64,000 bases of DNA, taken from assembly GCA_903856805.1 (NCBI GenBank), contig CAIOCZ010000090.1, forward strand, positions 1-64,000, written 5' to 3'. The stretch is from an uncultured cyanobacterium (GTDB lineage Bacteria > Cyanobacteriota > Cyanobacteriia > PCC-6307 > Cyanobiaceae). The notes beneath the pieces were generated by a model, which saw only the letters and a program-made list of their open reading frames with translations, was not told where the DNA came from and searched no databases. The translations under genes were made by a program, and so were the position numbers. Of this stretch, positions 7,841 through 16,973 are shown in pieces. How positions within the stretch are numbered: position 1 is the first letter of the stretch; each line of letters begins with the position of its first letter.

Positions 7841-8494
7841 TCAGCCCAAGGCTGCTGCCAGCAAACGACGACCATCGATGCCTCCGGAGACGTCATCGCA
7901 AGCCCGCTCCGGATGGGGCATCAACCCCAGCACATTGCCCGAGATATTCGTAATTCCCGCCACATTGGCCACTGATCCATTGGGGTTATTACGATAACGC
8001 AGCACCACCTGACCATTGTCCTCTAATCTTTTCATGTCTTCGCTATCGAGTTGATATCGACCTTCACCATGGGCTATGGGAAGGTTGATTTGTTCTCCAT
8101 CGTGGTAGTTGGCCAGCCACTGGCATCGACCAGGCTGCACCTCTAAAGGGGTCGATTCACAAAGAAAATGAAGACCCGCATTGCGAGTCAGCACACCAGG
8201 AAGAAGGCCCATTTCCGTGAGGATCTGAAAGCCATTGCAGATTCCCAGCACCGGACCACCACGGTCCGCAAAGGTTTTCACTTCTTCCAGGACCGGTGCA
8301 AAGCGCGCGATGGCACCACATCGCAAATAGTCCCCGTAACTAAAGCCCCCCGGCAGTACCACCGCCTCCAGTCCCTTCAGATCCCGTTCTTCATGCCAGA
8401 GAAAACGGGTGGAACGGCCCAGGCAACCTTGGAGGGCCCAGTGCACATCCCGGTCGCAGTTGGAGCCGGGGAAAATCACAATACCGATCGTCAT
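7841..8494 (-). CDS. purQ: Phosphoribosylformylglycinamidine synthase subunit PurQ
   Basis: A 217-residue class I glutamine amidotransferase supplying ammonia to the PurL subunit in purine synthesis (FGAR to FGAM). The N-terminus [14 protein letters not shown] is diagnostic, the nucleophile cysteine is in VLGICNGFQ, and the catalytic His/Glu pair is in MPHPERA near the end. Start at 8494 is chosen because GGGAGGAC precedes it and the fold begins there; an in-frame start lies 45 bases upstream. purS ends 14 bases upstream, so the two form an operon; purL is elsewhere. Confidence 0.97.
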   Translation of the reverse strand: MTIGIVIFPGSNCDRDVHWALQGCLGRSTRFLWHEERDLKGLEAVVLPGGFSYGDYLRCGAIARFAPVLEEVKTFADRGGPVLGICNGFQILTEMGLLPGVLTRNAGLHFLCESTPLEVQPGRCQWLANYHDGEQINLPIAHGEGRYQLDSEDMKRLEDNGQVVLRYRNNPNGSVANVAGITNISGNVLGLMPHPERACDDVSGGIDGRRLLAAALG

Positions 8495-8508
8495 GACGTC
8501 GTCCTCCC

Positions 8509-8766
8509 TCAGTTGAGTTCCGCGAGTTCGAGGGACCAATCCTCAATGACCGGATTGGCCAGCAGGCGATCGCTGAGCAACGTCACCTGGGCTTCCGCCG
8601 TCGCCCTGTCAGCTGCTTCCAATTCCAACTCGATCGCCTTGCCGATCCTGAGGCGTTTGATCCCGGTGACCCCCAGGCGAGTAGCGGCTGCGCGGGTGGC
8701 CTCGCCGGCTGGATCCAGAACGGAGGGACGCAGGGAAATCTGTACGCGAGCGTTGTAGAGGGGCAC
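8509..8766 (-). CDS. purS: Phosphoribosylformylglycinamidine synthase subunit PurS
   Basis: This 85-residue small subunit bridges PurL and PurQ and helps ammonia transfer. The stretch [19 protein letters not shown] is characteristic of PurS, and the length matches. The GTG at 8766 puts the start at VPLYNARV, where the family begins; an ATG at 8802 would add 12 residues. Neither has a strong ribosome-binding site. It is cotranscribed with purQ, 14 bases downstream. Confidence 0.9.
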   Translation of the reverse strand: MPLYNARVQISLRPSVLDPAGEATRAAATRLGVTGIKRLRIGKAIELELEAADRATAEAQVTLLSDRLLANPVIEDWSLELAELN

Positions 8767-8859
8767 CGTGGTTCGGGCTTTTGTTAAATCTTGCCAGGCC
8801 ATGCCATCGCAGGGCTCCCGACTGAGCAATTTGGAAACAGCTCCTCCGCCAGCAGGGCC

Positions 8860-9198
8860 GTGTTGTCCGCCCTTCGATCGGTCCTCGTAACCAGTCTGCA
8901 GATTCTCTGGTTGCTCTCGGTTGTCAACGTCCCAACTATGGCGGCACCCCTGTTGGTCCCGCTGCGGTGTCGCCTCAACCAGGGGGCCTGGCAAGAGTGC
9001 CAGATGCAGGTCGACCAGGTCGGCAGTCACTGGTGGTTGCTCGTTGGTACCCAAAAACTGGAATTCCGCCACGATGGCCTGGGCTCGGTGACGATGCAAC
9101 ACGGCGATGGGGACTGGCTTCCAGTGAGCAGCCGCTGGGAGGATCGGGACCTCTGTTGGAACGGTGTCTGCGCCCGAGGTGAGATCCCCCTGGACTGA
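8860..9198 (+). CDS. Small exported conserved cyanobacterial protein
   Basis: From the GTG at 8860 the protein has 112 residues: a hydrophobic signal-like segment (about 5-25) with possible cleavage near PTMAAP, then a compact domain with paired cysteines (VPLRCRLNQGAWQEC and LCWNGVCARGEIPLD). It resembles a picocyanobacterial family of unknown function that I recognise only by pattern. The start is uncertain: a TTG at 8791 extends it and an ATG at 8938 removes the hydrophobic segment. It is divergent from purS and tail-to-tail with cobW. Confidence 0.62.
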   Translation: MLSALRSVLVTSLQILWLLSVVNVPTMAAPLLVPLRCRLNQGAWQECQMQVDQVGSHWWLLVGTQKLEFRHDGLGSVTMQHGDGDWLPVSSRWEDRDLCWNGVCARGEIPLD

Positions 9199-9216
9199 AC
9201 GTCGATCCTGCCTGCT

Positions 9217-10263
9217 TCAGAGGCTGGAAAGGGCCGCCTCCACAGCGGCAGCATCGGCCTGCGCAGCCAGGGCAACCAGTTCCATTCCTGGTTCGGCCCT
9301 AGAGCCTCCCGGTTCGTACCAGCATTCCAGGCGCGCACCCACGGCCTGGATCTGAAGGGGCCAGCGCTTGCCTTGTTGGTGCAGGCGACCCTTCAGGCGC
9401 AGCACGGGCTGATCGGCCAGCAGGCGGCGCAGGCTGGCCTCCAGGGCCTCCCGTTCCCAATGGCCCTGGCGTTGGATCACGACCGACTCCATTGCTGCGT
9501 GACCATGGTCATGGTGATGGTCCTCCTGGCCTGCGTCGTGGTCGGCTGGGTCCGGTCGGTTGAGCTGCAGAAGGACGTCCGGATCCACACCTCCCCGGGT
9601 CATGGGCAGTACGGCAGTGCCGGGGCGAAGCTTGCCCACCAACGCCGCCTCGACGCAGGCCAGTTCGCCATCTTTAAGACGATCAGCCCGGCTGATTAGA
9701 ACCAGATCCGCCACTTCGAGCTGCTCAGCAAACAAGTCCTCCAGGGCCGTGAGGTGATCCAGGCTTGGATCCGCCCGTCGCTGCGCTTCCAGGGCCGCCG
9801 AATCACCCACCACGTGTCCCGCCGCCAGGGCCTCCCCATCCACAACAGTCACCACCGCATGCACGCGGGTGTGGCGGCGGATCTCCGGCCAGCCAAAGGC
9901 ATCCACCAGGGGTTCCGGCAGGGCGAGTCCGCTGGTTTCCACGATGATGCCGTCCAGCTGATCGGCCCGCTCCAGCAGGCGCTTCATCGTGGGCAAAAAA
10001 TCCTCCTGCACGGTGCAGCACAGGCACCCATTGGTGAGCTCCACCAGACGACCGGCCTGCTCCTCTTCCGGGCAGAAGCCACAGGCTGCCAGCAGATCGC
10101 CATCGATGCCCACCTCCCCGAATTCATTGACGATTACGGCCAGGCGTTGACCACTGTTCAACAAAAGATGGCGCAGCAACGTGGTTTTGCCTGCCCCAAG
10201 AAATCCCGTCACCACCGTGACCGGCAAGCGGCGCGGCGGGGTGGATGCGGCCGATGAATTCAA
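9217..10263 (-). CDS. cobW: CobW-type P-loop GTPase
   Basis: A 348-residue COG0523 GTPase. Walker A is GFLGAGKTTLL (20-30) and the metal-binding CxCC motif is GCLCC (79-83). A histidine-rich linker (about 243-257, EDHHHDHGH) and a C-terminal CobW_C domain follow. The sequence matches the cyanobacterial group annotated as CobW, linked to cobalamin synthesis, though COG0523 members often chaperone zinc or cobalt. No cobalamin riboswitch is visible. It starts at TTG (10263) with CCAGGAAC as ribosome-binding site; no upstream ATG or GTG fits better. A pentapeptide protein gene ends 33 bases upstream. Confidence 0.9.
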   Translation of the reverse strand: MNSSAASTPPRRLPVTVVTGFLGAGKTTLLRHLLLNSGQRLAVIVNEFGEVGIDGDLLAACGFCPEEEQAGRLVELTNGCLCCTVQEDFLPTMKRLLERADQLDGIIVETSGLALPEPLVDAFGWPEIRRHTRVHAVVTVVDGEALAAGHVVGDSAALEAQRRADPSLDHLTALEDLFAEQLEVADLVLISRADRLKDGELACVEAALVGKLRPGTAVLPMTRGGVDPDVLLQLNRPDPADHDAGQEDHHHDHGHAAMESVVIQRQGHWEREALEASLRRLLADQPVLRLKGRLHQQGKRWPLQIQAVGARLECWYEPGGSRAEPGMELVALAAQADAAAVEAALSSL

Positions 10264-10296
10264 GGCAGCGTTCCTGGCGATAACGGCAATTGAAAT

Positions 10297-10863
10297 CTAT
10301 CGGCACGCCAGGCTGTCGAACGTGCTCACACCGCTGGTGGGGTTGGTGCCACTGGCCCTGGCACAGAGCGCTTTGAGTTCGGGTTTGTCCAATACCGCAT
10401 CGGTGAAATCAGCCCCGTCGATGGTGGCGCCCTGAAAATGGCTCTGCAGCAACATCGCGTTGTGAAACAACGCTCCCCGCAGGTCGGCCCCATCAAAACG
10501 ACTGGCGTAGGCAACGACGTCCTCGAGATTGGCCCCCCTTAGATCAGCCGATCGCAGATTAGCTGTATTGAAGACGGCCCCCCGCAAATCGGCGTCATGG
10601 AGATCCACGTTCTCCAGGTTGGCCTTCAAAAATTCCTGCTGCTGAAGGTTGCGGCCGTGCATGTCCGGGCTGATGTCCTGGAGAGAGCGCTGTCCACGCA
10701 GCTCCGGTGCCGTGATCGCCAGGGCAGGAGCCCCAGCCCCAAACCCGCTCACCAACAGCACCAGCGCGGCCGCCACCAGGCTCAGGGCAGTCTGAAACGC
10801 TCGTTGACGGGGCGAAGGCGAAGGCCTGCCGCTGGCCATCCGGGGGGCTTGCCGTCGGGCCAT
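10297..10863 (-). CDS. Thylakoid-lumen-type pentapeptide repeat protein
   Basis: A 188-residue exported protein. A basic N-terminus and hydrophobic segment end at a likely APALA cleavage site. The mature part holds pentapeptide repeats of A(D/N)LxX type (KANLENVDLHDADLRG and onward), a right-handed quadrilateral helix, and a C-terminal tail with cysteines in LCARASGTNP and LACR, resembling lumenal 17-kDa pentapeptide proteins of plastids and cyanobacteria whose function is unknown. ATG at 10863 is preferred to a TTG 24 bases upstream. It is divergent from the upp-like gene (30 bases between starts). Confidence 0.85.
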   Translation of the reverse strand: MARRQAPRMASGRPSPSPRQRAFQTALSLVAAALVLLVSGFGAGAPALAITAPELRGQRSLQDISPDMHGRNLQQQEFLKANLENVDLHDADLRGAVFNTANLRSADLRGANLEDVVAYASRFDGADLRGALFHNAMLLQSHFQGATIDGADFTDAVLDKPELKALCARASGTNPTSGVSTFDSLACR

Positions 10864-10893
10864 GGGCTCACGCGTACGCTTCAGCAACTAGTT

Positions 10894-11553
10894 ATGGCAG
10901 GCATGGGCATGTCCCTGCGGGTGGTGGTTCCCCCCCACCCCCTGATCGGTCACTGGCTCACCCTGCTGCGGGACCAGGAGACCCCACCCCCCCTCTTTGC
11001 CACCGCCATGGCGGAACTGGGGCGTTGGTTGACCTACGAGGCCCTCCGCGACTGGTTACCCCAGCGAAGGGTGACGGTCCAGACCCCCTTGGCCAGCGCC
11101 GAGGGTGTGGTGGTTGATCCGGAAGTTCCCCTGTTGGTGGTACCAGTTCTTCGAGGTGGCCTTGGCCTATGGCAGGGAGCCCAGGGGGTCATCCCCACCG
11201 CTCGGGTGGCCCATGTGGGTCTGGAAGTCCCCGGGGTGAATCGTCCTCCCCACTGGTACCTCGACGATCTGCCCGCCTCCCTATCGGAACGGAGCGGCGT
11301 CCTGGTGCTCCTGCCAGTGCTGGCCCGAGGGGCCACCCTGCTGACCCTGCTTGAGCGGTTGCGGGAGCTTGGGGTGGAGGGACAACGGTTGCGGATTATC
11401 ACCAGCGTTGCCTCGGCTCCCGGCCTGAAGGCGGTGGGTGACCGCATCGCCGATCTCACGATCTACTGCGCCTGCATCGATGCCGATCTGGACGCTGGCG
11501 GCCAGGTGGTGCCTGGGTTCGGGGATGCTGCCAAGCGCCTCTACGGCCCCTGA
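10894..11553 (+). CDS. upp: Uracil phosphoribosyltransferase-like protein
   Basis: A ~219-residue type I phosphoribosyltransferase that aligns with bacterial UPRTase (uracil + PRPP to UMP): RVVVPPHPLIGHW at the start, LVVPVLRGGLG in the middle, WYLDDLP, and the uracil-binding tail VVPGFGDAAKRLYGP. The PRPP loop departs from the usual DPMLATGGS: it reads LPVLARGAT, losing the acidic residue, so salvage activity is uncertain. Starts at 10894, 10903 and 10909 (MSLRVVV) are all possible; the last matches family starts best. Confidence 0.85.
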   Translation: MAGMGMSLRVVVPPHPLIGHWLTLLRDQETPPPLFATAMAELGRWLTYEALRDWLPQRRVTVQTPLASAEGVVVDPEVPLLVVPVLRGGLGLWQGAQGVIPTARVAHVGLEVPGVNRPPHWYLDDLPASLSERSGVLVLLPVLARGATLLTLLERLRELGVEGQRLRIITSVASAPGLKAVGDRIADLTIYCACIDADLDAGGQVVPGFGDAAKRLYGP

Positions 11554-11646
11554 TCGCTTTTTGCCTAGGGTGGATTGGGCTTCGCCAGGCGCGTGAACTC
11601 ACCGGCCCCCTTGTCGCTCAGCCTCCCCAACCTCCCTTTTTTTGCC

Positions 11647-11973
11647 ATGGCTGACTCCAGAGACCTCTCCGCCAACAGCGGCAGTGCGGTCCTTGTCAGT
11701 GCCATGGCTGGGGCTGTTCTCGGTGCCGCAGGGTTGGGCTGGTGGCTGTTGCGGCAAGCGGAACAGCGCCGCCTCCATGAACGCCATCAGCACATGCTGC
11801 GTATGACCCGATGGCAGGGAACAGCCGCCGATCCTGGCGAGTCCGGGAAGCGGGAGGCGGGCAGGCTCGATAGCCACCAACAGGATCGTCAGCTGCATGA
11901 ACGGGTGCATCAACTCAACCAAGCGATCGATGACGTGCGCCGGCAGCTTGAGCAGTTGCAACCTCTACCCTGA
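11647..11973 (+). CDS. Small single-pass membrane protein, hypothetical
   Basis: A 108-residue protein with one glycine/alanine-rich membrane segment (about 15-40, SAMAGAVLGAAGLGWWLLR) followed by a highly charged, probably coiled-coil cytoplasmic tail rich in Gln, Arg and His (ERVHQLNQAIDDVRRQLEQLQ). No family is recognised beyond a general likeness to picocyanobacterial small membrane proteins. It sits between upp and ilvD on the same strand, about 50 bases before ilvD. Confidence 0.62.
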   Translation: MADSRDLSANSGSAVLVSAMAGAVLGAAGLGWWLLRQAEQRRLHERHQHMLRMTRWQGTAADPGESGKREAGRLDSHQQDRQLHERVHQLNQAIDDVRRQLEQLQPLP

Positions 11974-12022
11974 GGGCTCCGCCCCTGGTTAGGTTGAACC
12001 GATCGACGTTGGTCTCCTAACC

Positions 12023-13693
12023 ATGCTTCGTTCCGCCGCCATCACCCAAGGCGTCCAACGCTCCCCTAATCGGGCCATGTTGCGCGCGGTTGGCTTCGGG
12101 GACGGGGATTTTGACAAGCCCATCATTGGCATCGCCAACGGCTACAGCACAATCACGCCCTGCAACGTGGGCCTGAACGACCTGACCCGTCGTGCCGAAC
12201 TCGCCGCCCATGACGCCGGCGCCATGCCCCAGACCTTCGGCACGATTACGGTCAGCGATGGAATTTCCATGGGCACCGAAGGGATGAAGTACTCCCTAGT
12301 GAGCCGTGAGGTGATTGCCGATGCCATCGAAACCGCCTGCAATGGGCAAAGCATGGATGGGGTGCTAGCCGTTGGCGGCTGTGACAAAAACATGCCCGGT
12401 GCCATGATTGCTATGGCGCGAATGAATATCCCTGGAGTTTTTGTTTACGGGGGCACGATCAAGCCCGGCAAACTTGGGGGCTGTGATCTCACCGTTGTAA
12501 GTGCATTTGAGGCTGTCGGACAGATCACGGCAGGGCGTATTAATGAGGAGCAGCTTACTGCGATTGAGAAAAATGCCTGTCCTGGAGCTGGGAGTTGTGG
12601 CGGCATGTTCACTGCCAATACGATGAGTTCAGCCATCGAAACCCTTGGACTCAGCTTGCCCTACAGCTCCACCATGGCCGCAGAGGATCCGGAAAAGGCC
12701 GACAGCGCTGCCCGTAGCGCCGAAGTGCTGGTGGACGCGATCCGAGCCAATATCCGCCCCAGCGATCTGCTGACCCGTGAAGCCTTTGAAAATGCGATCA
12801 GCGTGATCATGGCTGTGGGGGGATCCACCAACGCCGTGCTTCACCTGCTGGCGATTGCCCGCACCGTGGGGGTTGCTTTGACAATTGATGATTTCGAAGT
12901 GATTCGCCAGCGGGTTCCAGTGATCTGTGACCTCAAGCCCAGCGGCCGCTTCGTCACCGTGGACCTCCACAAAGCGGGTGGCATTCCCCAGGTGATGAAA
13001 CTTCTGCTCGATGCCGGCCTCTTGCATGGAGATTGTCGAACGATCGAGGGCAAAACCCTCCGGGATCTTCTGGCAGATATTCCCTCAATCCCCCCTGCGG
13101 ATCAAGAGGTGATTCGACCGCTGAGCAATCCGCTCTACCCGAAGGGACACCTGGCGGTTCTTAAGGGCAACCTGGCGGAGGAGGGCAGCGTCGCCAAGAT
13201 CAGCGGCGTGAAACTGCCGGTTCTCACGGGGCCGGCGCGGGTGTTCGAGAGCGAGGAATCTTGTCTGGCATCCATTCTGGCGGGGGCGATCCACGCTGGC
13301 GATGTGGTGGTGATCCGCAATGAAGGACCTGTTGGTGGGCCGGGGATGCGTGAAATGCTGGCTCCCACCGCCGCCATCGTGGGTCAGGGCTTGGGGGAAT
13401 CGGTGGCCTTGATCACCGATGGTCGGTTCAGTGGCGGCACCTATGGGTTGGTGGTCGGTCATGTGGCGCCAGAAGCGGCCGTGGGGGGCACGATTGCCCT
13501 AGTGCGGGAAGGGGACAGCATCACCGTGGATGCCCATCAACTGGTGATCCAACTCAACGTGGACACGGACGAACTCGAACGCCGCCGCGCCGCCTGGGTT
13601 CCGCCGCTTCCCCGCTACCGCACCGGTGTGCTCGGCAAATACGCACGACTGGTGAGCAGCAGCAGCCTCGGGGCGGTTACCGATCAGGATTGA
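12023..13693 (+). CDS. ilvD: Dihydroxy-acid dehydratase
   Basis: A 556-residue IlvD/Edd family enzyme dehydrating 2,3-dihydroxy-acids to 2-keto acids in valine, isoleucine and leucine synthesis. The three iron-sulfur cysteines are visible in [19 protein letters not shown] and [12 protein letters not shown], the pattern of [2Fe-2S] dehydratases. The C-terminal swivel domain includes [12 protein letters not shown]. Length is standard and the ATG start matches the family. Its last ten bases overlap the 3' end of the convergent gene, with no terminator between. Confidence 0.98.
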   Translation: MLRSAAITQGVQRSPNRAMLRAVGFGDGDFDKPIIGIANGYSTITPCNVGLNDLTRRAELAAHDAGAMPQTFGTITVSDGISMGTEGMKYSLVSREVIADAIETACNGQSMDGVLAVGGCDKNMPGAMIAMARMNIPGVFVYGGTIKPGKLGGCDLTVVSAFEAVGQITAGRINEEQLTAIEKNACPGAGSCGGMFTANTMSSAIETLGLSLPYSSTMAAEDPEKADSAARSAEVLVDAIRANIRPSDLLTREAFENAISVIMAVGGSTNAVLHLLAIARTVGVALTIDDFEVIRQRVPVICDLKPSGRFVTVDLHKAGGIPQVMKLLLDAGLLHGDCRTIEGKTLRDLLADIPSIPPADQEVIRPLSNPLYPKGHLAVLKGNLAEEGSVAKISGVKLPVLTGPARVFESEESCLASILAGAIHAGDVVVIRNEGPVGGPGMREMLAPTAAIVGQGLGESVALITDGRFSGGTYGLVVGHVAPEAAVGGTIALVREGDSITVDAHQLVIQLNVDTDELERRRAAWVPPLPRYRTGVLGKYARLVSSSSLGAVTDQD

Positions 13694-14094
13694 CCCGCCA
13701 GGTGGGCCCGGAGCCGTCGTGCCAAGGCCTCCAGGGGGAGCCCCTCCTCAGGACGCTCACAGCGGCAGCCAGTGCTGTGGTTCATCCACACCGCATGGGT
13801 TCCATGCCAGAGCATCGGCCGTTCCTGCAGTGTTGTCCAGGCCAGGGTGAGGTTGAGCTCGGAACCACTGCGATAGATCTCAACCTCTAAATCTTGATCA
13901 TGCAGGCGCTCCCCCTGGTCGTTGCGGGTCTGCAGTTGCAGGGTGCAGTCGAGAAAACCGGCGCTCAGGTCGGTTTCACCCTGCGTAACCAACACGGCGT
14001 GACGCAAGGGTTTACGGCATAGATCCGCCGCCGCCGCCACCAATTGCATCAACTGGGTATTGGCGCCACCGTGATCCCAATCAGGGGAGCGCAT
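13684..14094 (-). CDS. Conserved hypothetical protein downstream of the CIA30 gene
   Basis: A 136-residue cytoplasmic protein starting [19 protein letters not shown]. No domain is recognised; content is mixed with no membrane segment. The ATG at 14094 overlaps the stop of the CIA30 gene by 14 bases, indicating translational coupling; longer in-frame starts run deep into that gene and are unlikely. The pairing suggests a shared task, perhaps assembly of a membrane complex, but this is inference. Confidence 0.7.
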   Translation of the reverse strand: MRSPDWDHGGANTQLMQLVAAAADLCRKPLRHAVLVTQGETDLSAGFLDCTLQLQTRNDQGERLHDQDLEVEIYRSGSELNLTLAWTTLQERPMLWHGTHAVWMNHSTGCRCERPEEGLPLEALARRLRAHLAGQS

Positions 14095-14635
14095 GGATAG
14101 CCAGAATCTCAAGCTCCAGGGGCCCTGCCCTAAAGCCGGGATTCGCACCACCGTCGTCACCGAAGCGGGAGTGGAGCACCTGGAGGCGGGTCACTCGGCC
14201 TGGATCAAAACTGGGTACCGGGAGGCCGAGGGGCAAGGTGCTGAGTGGCTTAGCCCGAACGGAAGGCCGCAACTCCTTCAAAGGGATCTGCACCGAACAG
14301 GGGCCAGAGGTGGTGGAAAACTCGAACACCCAACGAAGGCCCCCCGGGATCAGTTCCGTAAGGCCCCCAAGTCGATCGGCGCAGGCCACAGCGAGTTTGT
14401 AGCGACGCCCATCTCCCACCAGGTCAAGGTTCAGAGTCCCAAACCCGGACAAATCAAGAGGGGGGGAAAACAAGGGCGAACGACAACTGACAAAGCCTCC
14501 CCCCTCAGCAACCACCTCCGCCTCGAGCAGCAGGCCCCTGCTGGTCACCCGGCACTGACCAGAACTTCGTCCGCCCATGATCGTGTCATTGAGGGCATGC
14601 CAGCCACTGAATCCATCGCCAGCCACGATCTGCAT
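14081..14635 (-). CDS. CIA30-family protein
   Basis: A 184-residue protein of the complex I intermediate-associated protein 30 family, a beta-sandwich (carbohydrate-binding-like) domain. Visible hallmarks are GWHALNDTIMGGRSSG near the start, GGGFVSCRSP, LDLSGFGTLNLDLVGDGRRYKL, and FDPGRVTRLQVLHSRF near the end. Mitochondrial CIA30 helps assemble NADH dehydrogenase; the role in cyanobacteria is not settled, with NDH-1 assembly a reasonable guess. It starts four bases after the pgl stop, so it belongs to the gnd-pgl transcript. Confidence 0.85.
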   Translation of the reverse strand: MQIVAGDGFSGWHALNDTIMGGRSSGQCRVTSRGLLLEAEVVAEGGGFVSCRSPLFSPPLDLSGFGTLNLDLVGDGRRYKLAVACADRLGGLTELIPGGLRWVFEFSTTSGPCSVQIPLKELRPSVRAKPLSTLPLGLPVPSFDPGRVTRLQVLHSRFGDDGGANPGFRAGPLELEILAIHALP

Positions 14636-14639
14636 CGGC

Positions 14640-15368
14640 TCAACTTCCGAAGGGGAGCGATGCGGTGGAGGCGGCCGCCACGTCAGCCAATATCAACACC
14701 TCCGCCTGAGGCGCCACCAGGCGAGCCGGGGTCCGATCTCCGGACTCGCTGGCGTCCATAAGACGACGCAGGGCCTCTGCCTTACCAGCCCCGCTGACGA
14801 GCATGATCACCTGTCGGGCCGCGGAAAGGACAGGAACCGTCAGGGTGATGCGGGGCAACCCTTTGCCCTCACCGATCGTGACCCAGCGGTCGCGCACTGC
14901 AGGGGCGGAGGTCCCTGGGAAGAGGGAAGCGGTGTGGCCGTCTTCTCCAAGTCCGAGCAAGATCAGATCGAAGCAGGGGGGGGCCCCAGGGCAGATCACC
15001 TGAAGGAGCTCTGCATAGGCGTTCGCACTGGCGACCGGACTCTCAAGCCCGGTAGGTACAGGATGAAAGCGGGCCTTGGCTCCGGGACCCTGGGCTAGAA
15101 GGGTTTCGCTCAGCATGCGGGCGTTACTGGCGGGATCATCGGCTGATACCCAACGCTCATCCCCTAACAACACATCCACCCGTTCCCAGGGCAAATGTTC
15201 GGCAGCAAGCCGTTGATAGGCGGCCCTAGGAGTCTCCCCACCGGCCAGGGCAATGTGAGCACGATCGCGCTGGGCCAAGGCCAGGTCAAGCGTTGCCGCC
15301 ACATGTTCCGCCGCTAGCTGTGCAAGTTCAGCGGCGGTGTCCACCACGATCAATCGATACGTCGTCAT
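14640..15368 (-). CDS. pgl: 6-phosphogluconolactonase
   Basis: A 242-residue DevB/SOL-type lactonase hydrolysing 6-phosphogluconolactone in the oxidative pentose-phosphate path. Diagnostic stretches are ALAGGETPRAAYQRLA, LLGDERWVSADDPASN, and LGLGEDGHTASLFPG, the last holding the phosphate-binding site. Its ATG overlaps the gnd stop as ATGA, so the two consecutive-pathway enzymes are coupled in translation. A GTG 9 bases upstream is possible but less likely. Confidence 0.96.
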   Translation of the reverse strand: MTTYRLIVVDTAAELAQLAAEHVAATLDLALAQRDRAHIALAGGETPRAAYQRLAAEHLPWERVDVLLGDERWVSADDPASNARMLSETLLAQGPGAKARFHPVPTGLESPVASANAYAELLQVICPGAPPCFDLILLGLGEDGHTASLFPGTSAPAVRDRWVTIGEGKGLPRITLTVPVLSAARQVIMLVSGAGKAEALRRLMDASESGDRTPARLVAPQAEVLILADVAAASTASLPFGS

Positions 15369-16783
15369 ACCAGCCACTCCGTATGGAATGAGCCGGACTG
15401 ATCAACCCTTTCATAGGTGTGGGAACCAAAGCAGTCCCGCATCGCCTGAACCAGGTTCTGGGGAAGCCGGCCAGAAAAGTAGCTGGTGATGTAATCCAAG
15501 GTGCTGCTCAGGCATGGGACAGGAATTCCAGCCTGGGCCGCACCGGCCACAACCTGTTGAAGGTTGATCAGACGCGTCCGAATCTGTTCAAGGAACCATG
15601 GATCCATCATCAGATTCTCCAGGTTCGAATGTGTGCCATAGGCCTCCTGAATGCGTTGCAGCAAACGGGCACGAATGATGCATCCCCCCTTCCAGATCTG
15701 GGCAATGGCGGCGAGATCAAGGTTGTACTGATGGACATTGGAAGCTTCACGAAGCAGTTCCATGCCTTGGGCATAACTGGCAATGCAGGCCAGGATGCAG
15801 GCGTCCCGCAGGGGAGCCATCCCATCGGCCGGGGTGCCGAGGTTGAGGTTTGAGTTCACTGACAATTCCATCGCGGCAGCGGCCTTCAGTCGCTGATTGC
15901 GTAAAGAACTCATCACCCTTGCATTCAGAGCTGCGTAGATCGTTGGTACAGCAACACCCATTTGTAAAGCACTCTCGACTGTCCAGAGTCCCGTACCTTT
16001 CTGGCCGGCTGCATCAACGATCAGTTCCACCAAATCACCACCATCCTCTGGATTACGTGTACGTAGACAAACCTCAGTAATCTCAACCAAAAATGAACTC
16101 AACTCCTCGAGTTCATTCCATCCACGGAGCACATCGGCCATGGCGATGCCGCTCATACCGGCACCGCGCTTCATAAGATCATAGGCCTCTGCCAAGATTT
16201 GTTCAATTCCGTATTCAATACCGTTGTGAACAGTTTTGACGAAGTGACCCGCACCTCCAGGACCGATGTAAGTAACGCAGGGGCCATCTTCCACTTTCGC
16301 TGCCATCTTCCCAACTAACGCAGCAATAGCGTCGTATGCGGATCGGGTTCCCCCTGGCATCATGCTGGGACCCTCAAGGGCGCCCTTAGCACCACCAGAC
16401 ACTCCCATTCCAATGTAGCCAAAGCTTTTGCTTTCTAAATCGGCAACTCGGCGCTCTGTATCAGTATAAAGGGAGTTACCTCCATCGATCAATAAATCTC
16501 CATCCTCTAGTAGGGGAGAGATTGTTGCTATGAGATCATCGATTGGCTGACCAGCCTTGACCATCATCAAAATCCGACGTGGTCTTTCGAGGAGGGCTAC
16601 AAAATCCTCTAAGGTTTCGGCACCAACGATCTGCTTGCCCGCCCCGCGTCCCAAAAGGAATTCCGTGGTTTTGGCGTAGGTTCGATTGTAAACCGCACTG
16701 GAAAAACCGTTGCGCTCGGCGTTCAGTACAAGGTTTTCACCCATCACGCCTAAGCCGATCAGCCCGAAATGTGCGTTGCCCAT
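15365..16783 (-). CDS. gnd: 6-phosphogluconate dehydrogenase, decarboxylating
   Basis: A 472-residue enzyme converting 6-phosphogluconate to ribulose 5-phosphate with NADP+. The Rossmann start FGLIGLGVMGENLVLN, a NADP-typical YNRTYAKT stretch, the catalytic lysine region GHFVKTVHNGIEYG and the C-terminal RDCFGSHTYERVD are all present, at family length. It produces the substrate of Rpe and, with pgl, drives dark NADPH supply. It is overlapped by pgl downstream; glgC lies upstream behind a terminator-like hairpin. Confidence 0.98.
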   Translation of the reverse strand: MGNAHFGLIGLGVMGENLVLNAERNGFSSAVYNRTYAKTTEFLLGRGAGKQIVGAETLEDFVALLERPRRILMMVKAGQPIDDLIATISPLLEDGDLLIDGGNSLYTDTERRVADLESKSFGYIGMGVSGGAKGALEGPSMMPGGTRSAYDAIAALVGKMAAKVEDGPCVTYIGPGGAGHFVKTVHNGIEYGIEQILAEAYDLMKRGAGMSGIAMADVLRGWNELEELSSFLVEITEVCLRTRNPEDGGDLVELIVDAAGQKGTGLWTVESALQMGVAVPTIYAALNARVMSSLRNQRLKAAAAMELSVNSNLNLGTPADGMAPLRDACILACIASYAQGMELLREASNVHQYNLDLAAIAQIWKGGCIIRARLLQRIQEAYGTHSNLENLMMDPWFLEQIRTRLINLQQVVAGAAQAGIPVPCLSSTLDYITSYFSGRLPQNLVQAMRDCFGSHTYERVDQSGSFHTEWLV

Positions 16784-16929
16784 GGATCGGTCGAATTGGT
16801 GGATCTGGCTCCAGTGTGGCCCTTGATGGGCGCGATGGCAGGTGCTGAAGGCTCTGGTGTTTTCAAAAAGTGGGTTATGTCAGCAAATCCAGTTTAAAAG
16901 TAGGTTCATCAGGGCTTGCCTCAACGCCG

Positions 16930-16962
16930 AAAAAAGCCAACCCTGGGTGACCAAGACTGGCT
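16930..16962 (-). terminator. Terminator between glgC and gnd
   Basis: Read on the minus strand, AGCCA/TGGCT forms the outer stem and CTTGG/CCAGG an inner one, with a short internal loop between, followed by six T. It lies just after the glgC stop and would end or attenuate glgC transcripts before gnd. Confidence 0.65.
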
Positions 16963-16973
16963 GGGGAAAGAAA

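Noticed and set aside
8168-8758. A 196-codon plus-strand frame over purQ
   Set aside because: It is antisense to purQ/purS, which match well-known families over their whole length.
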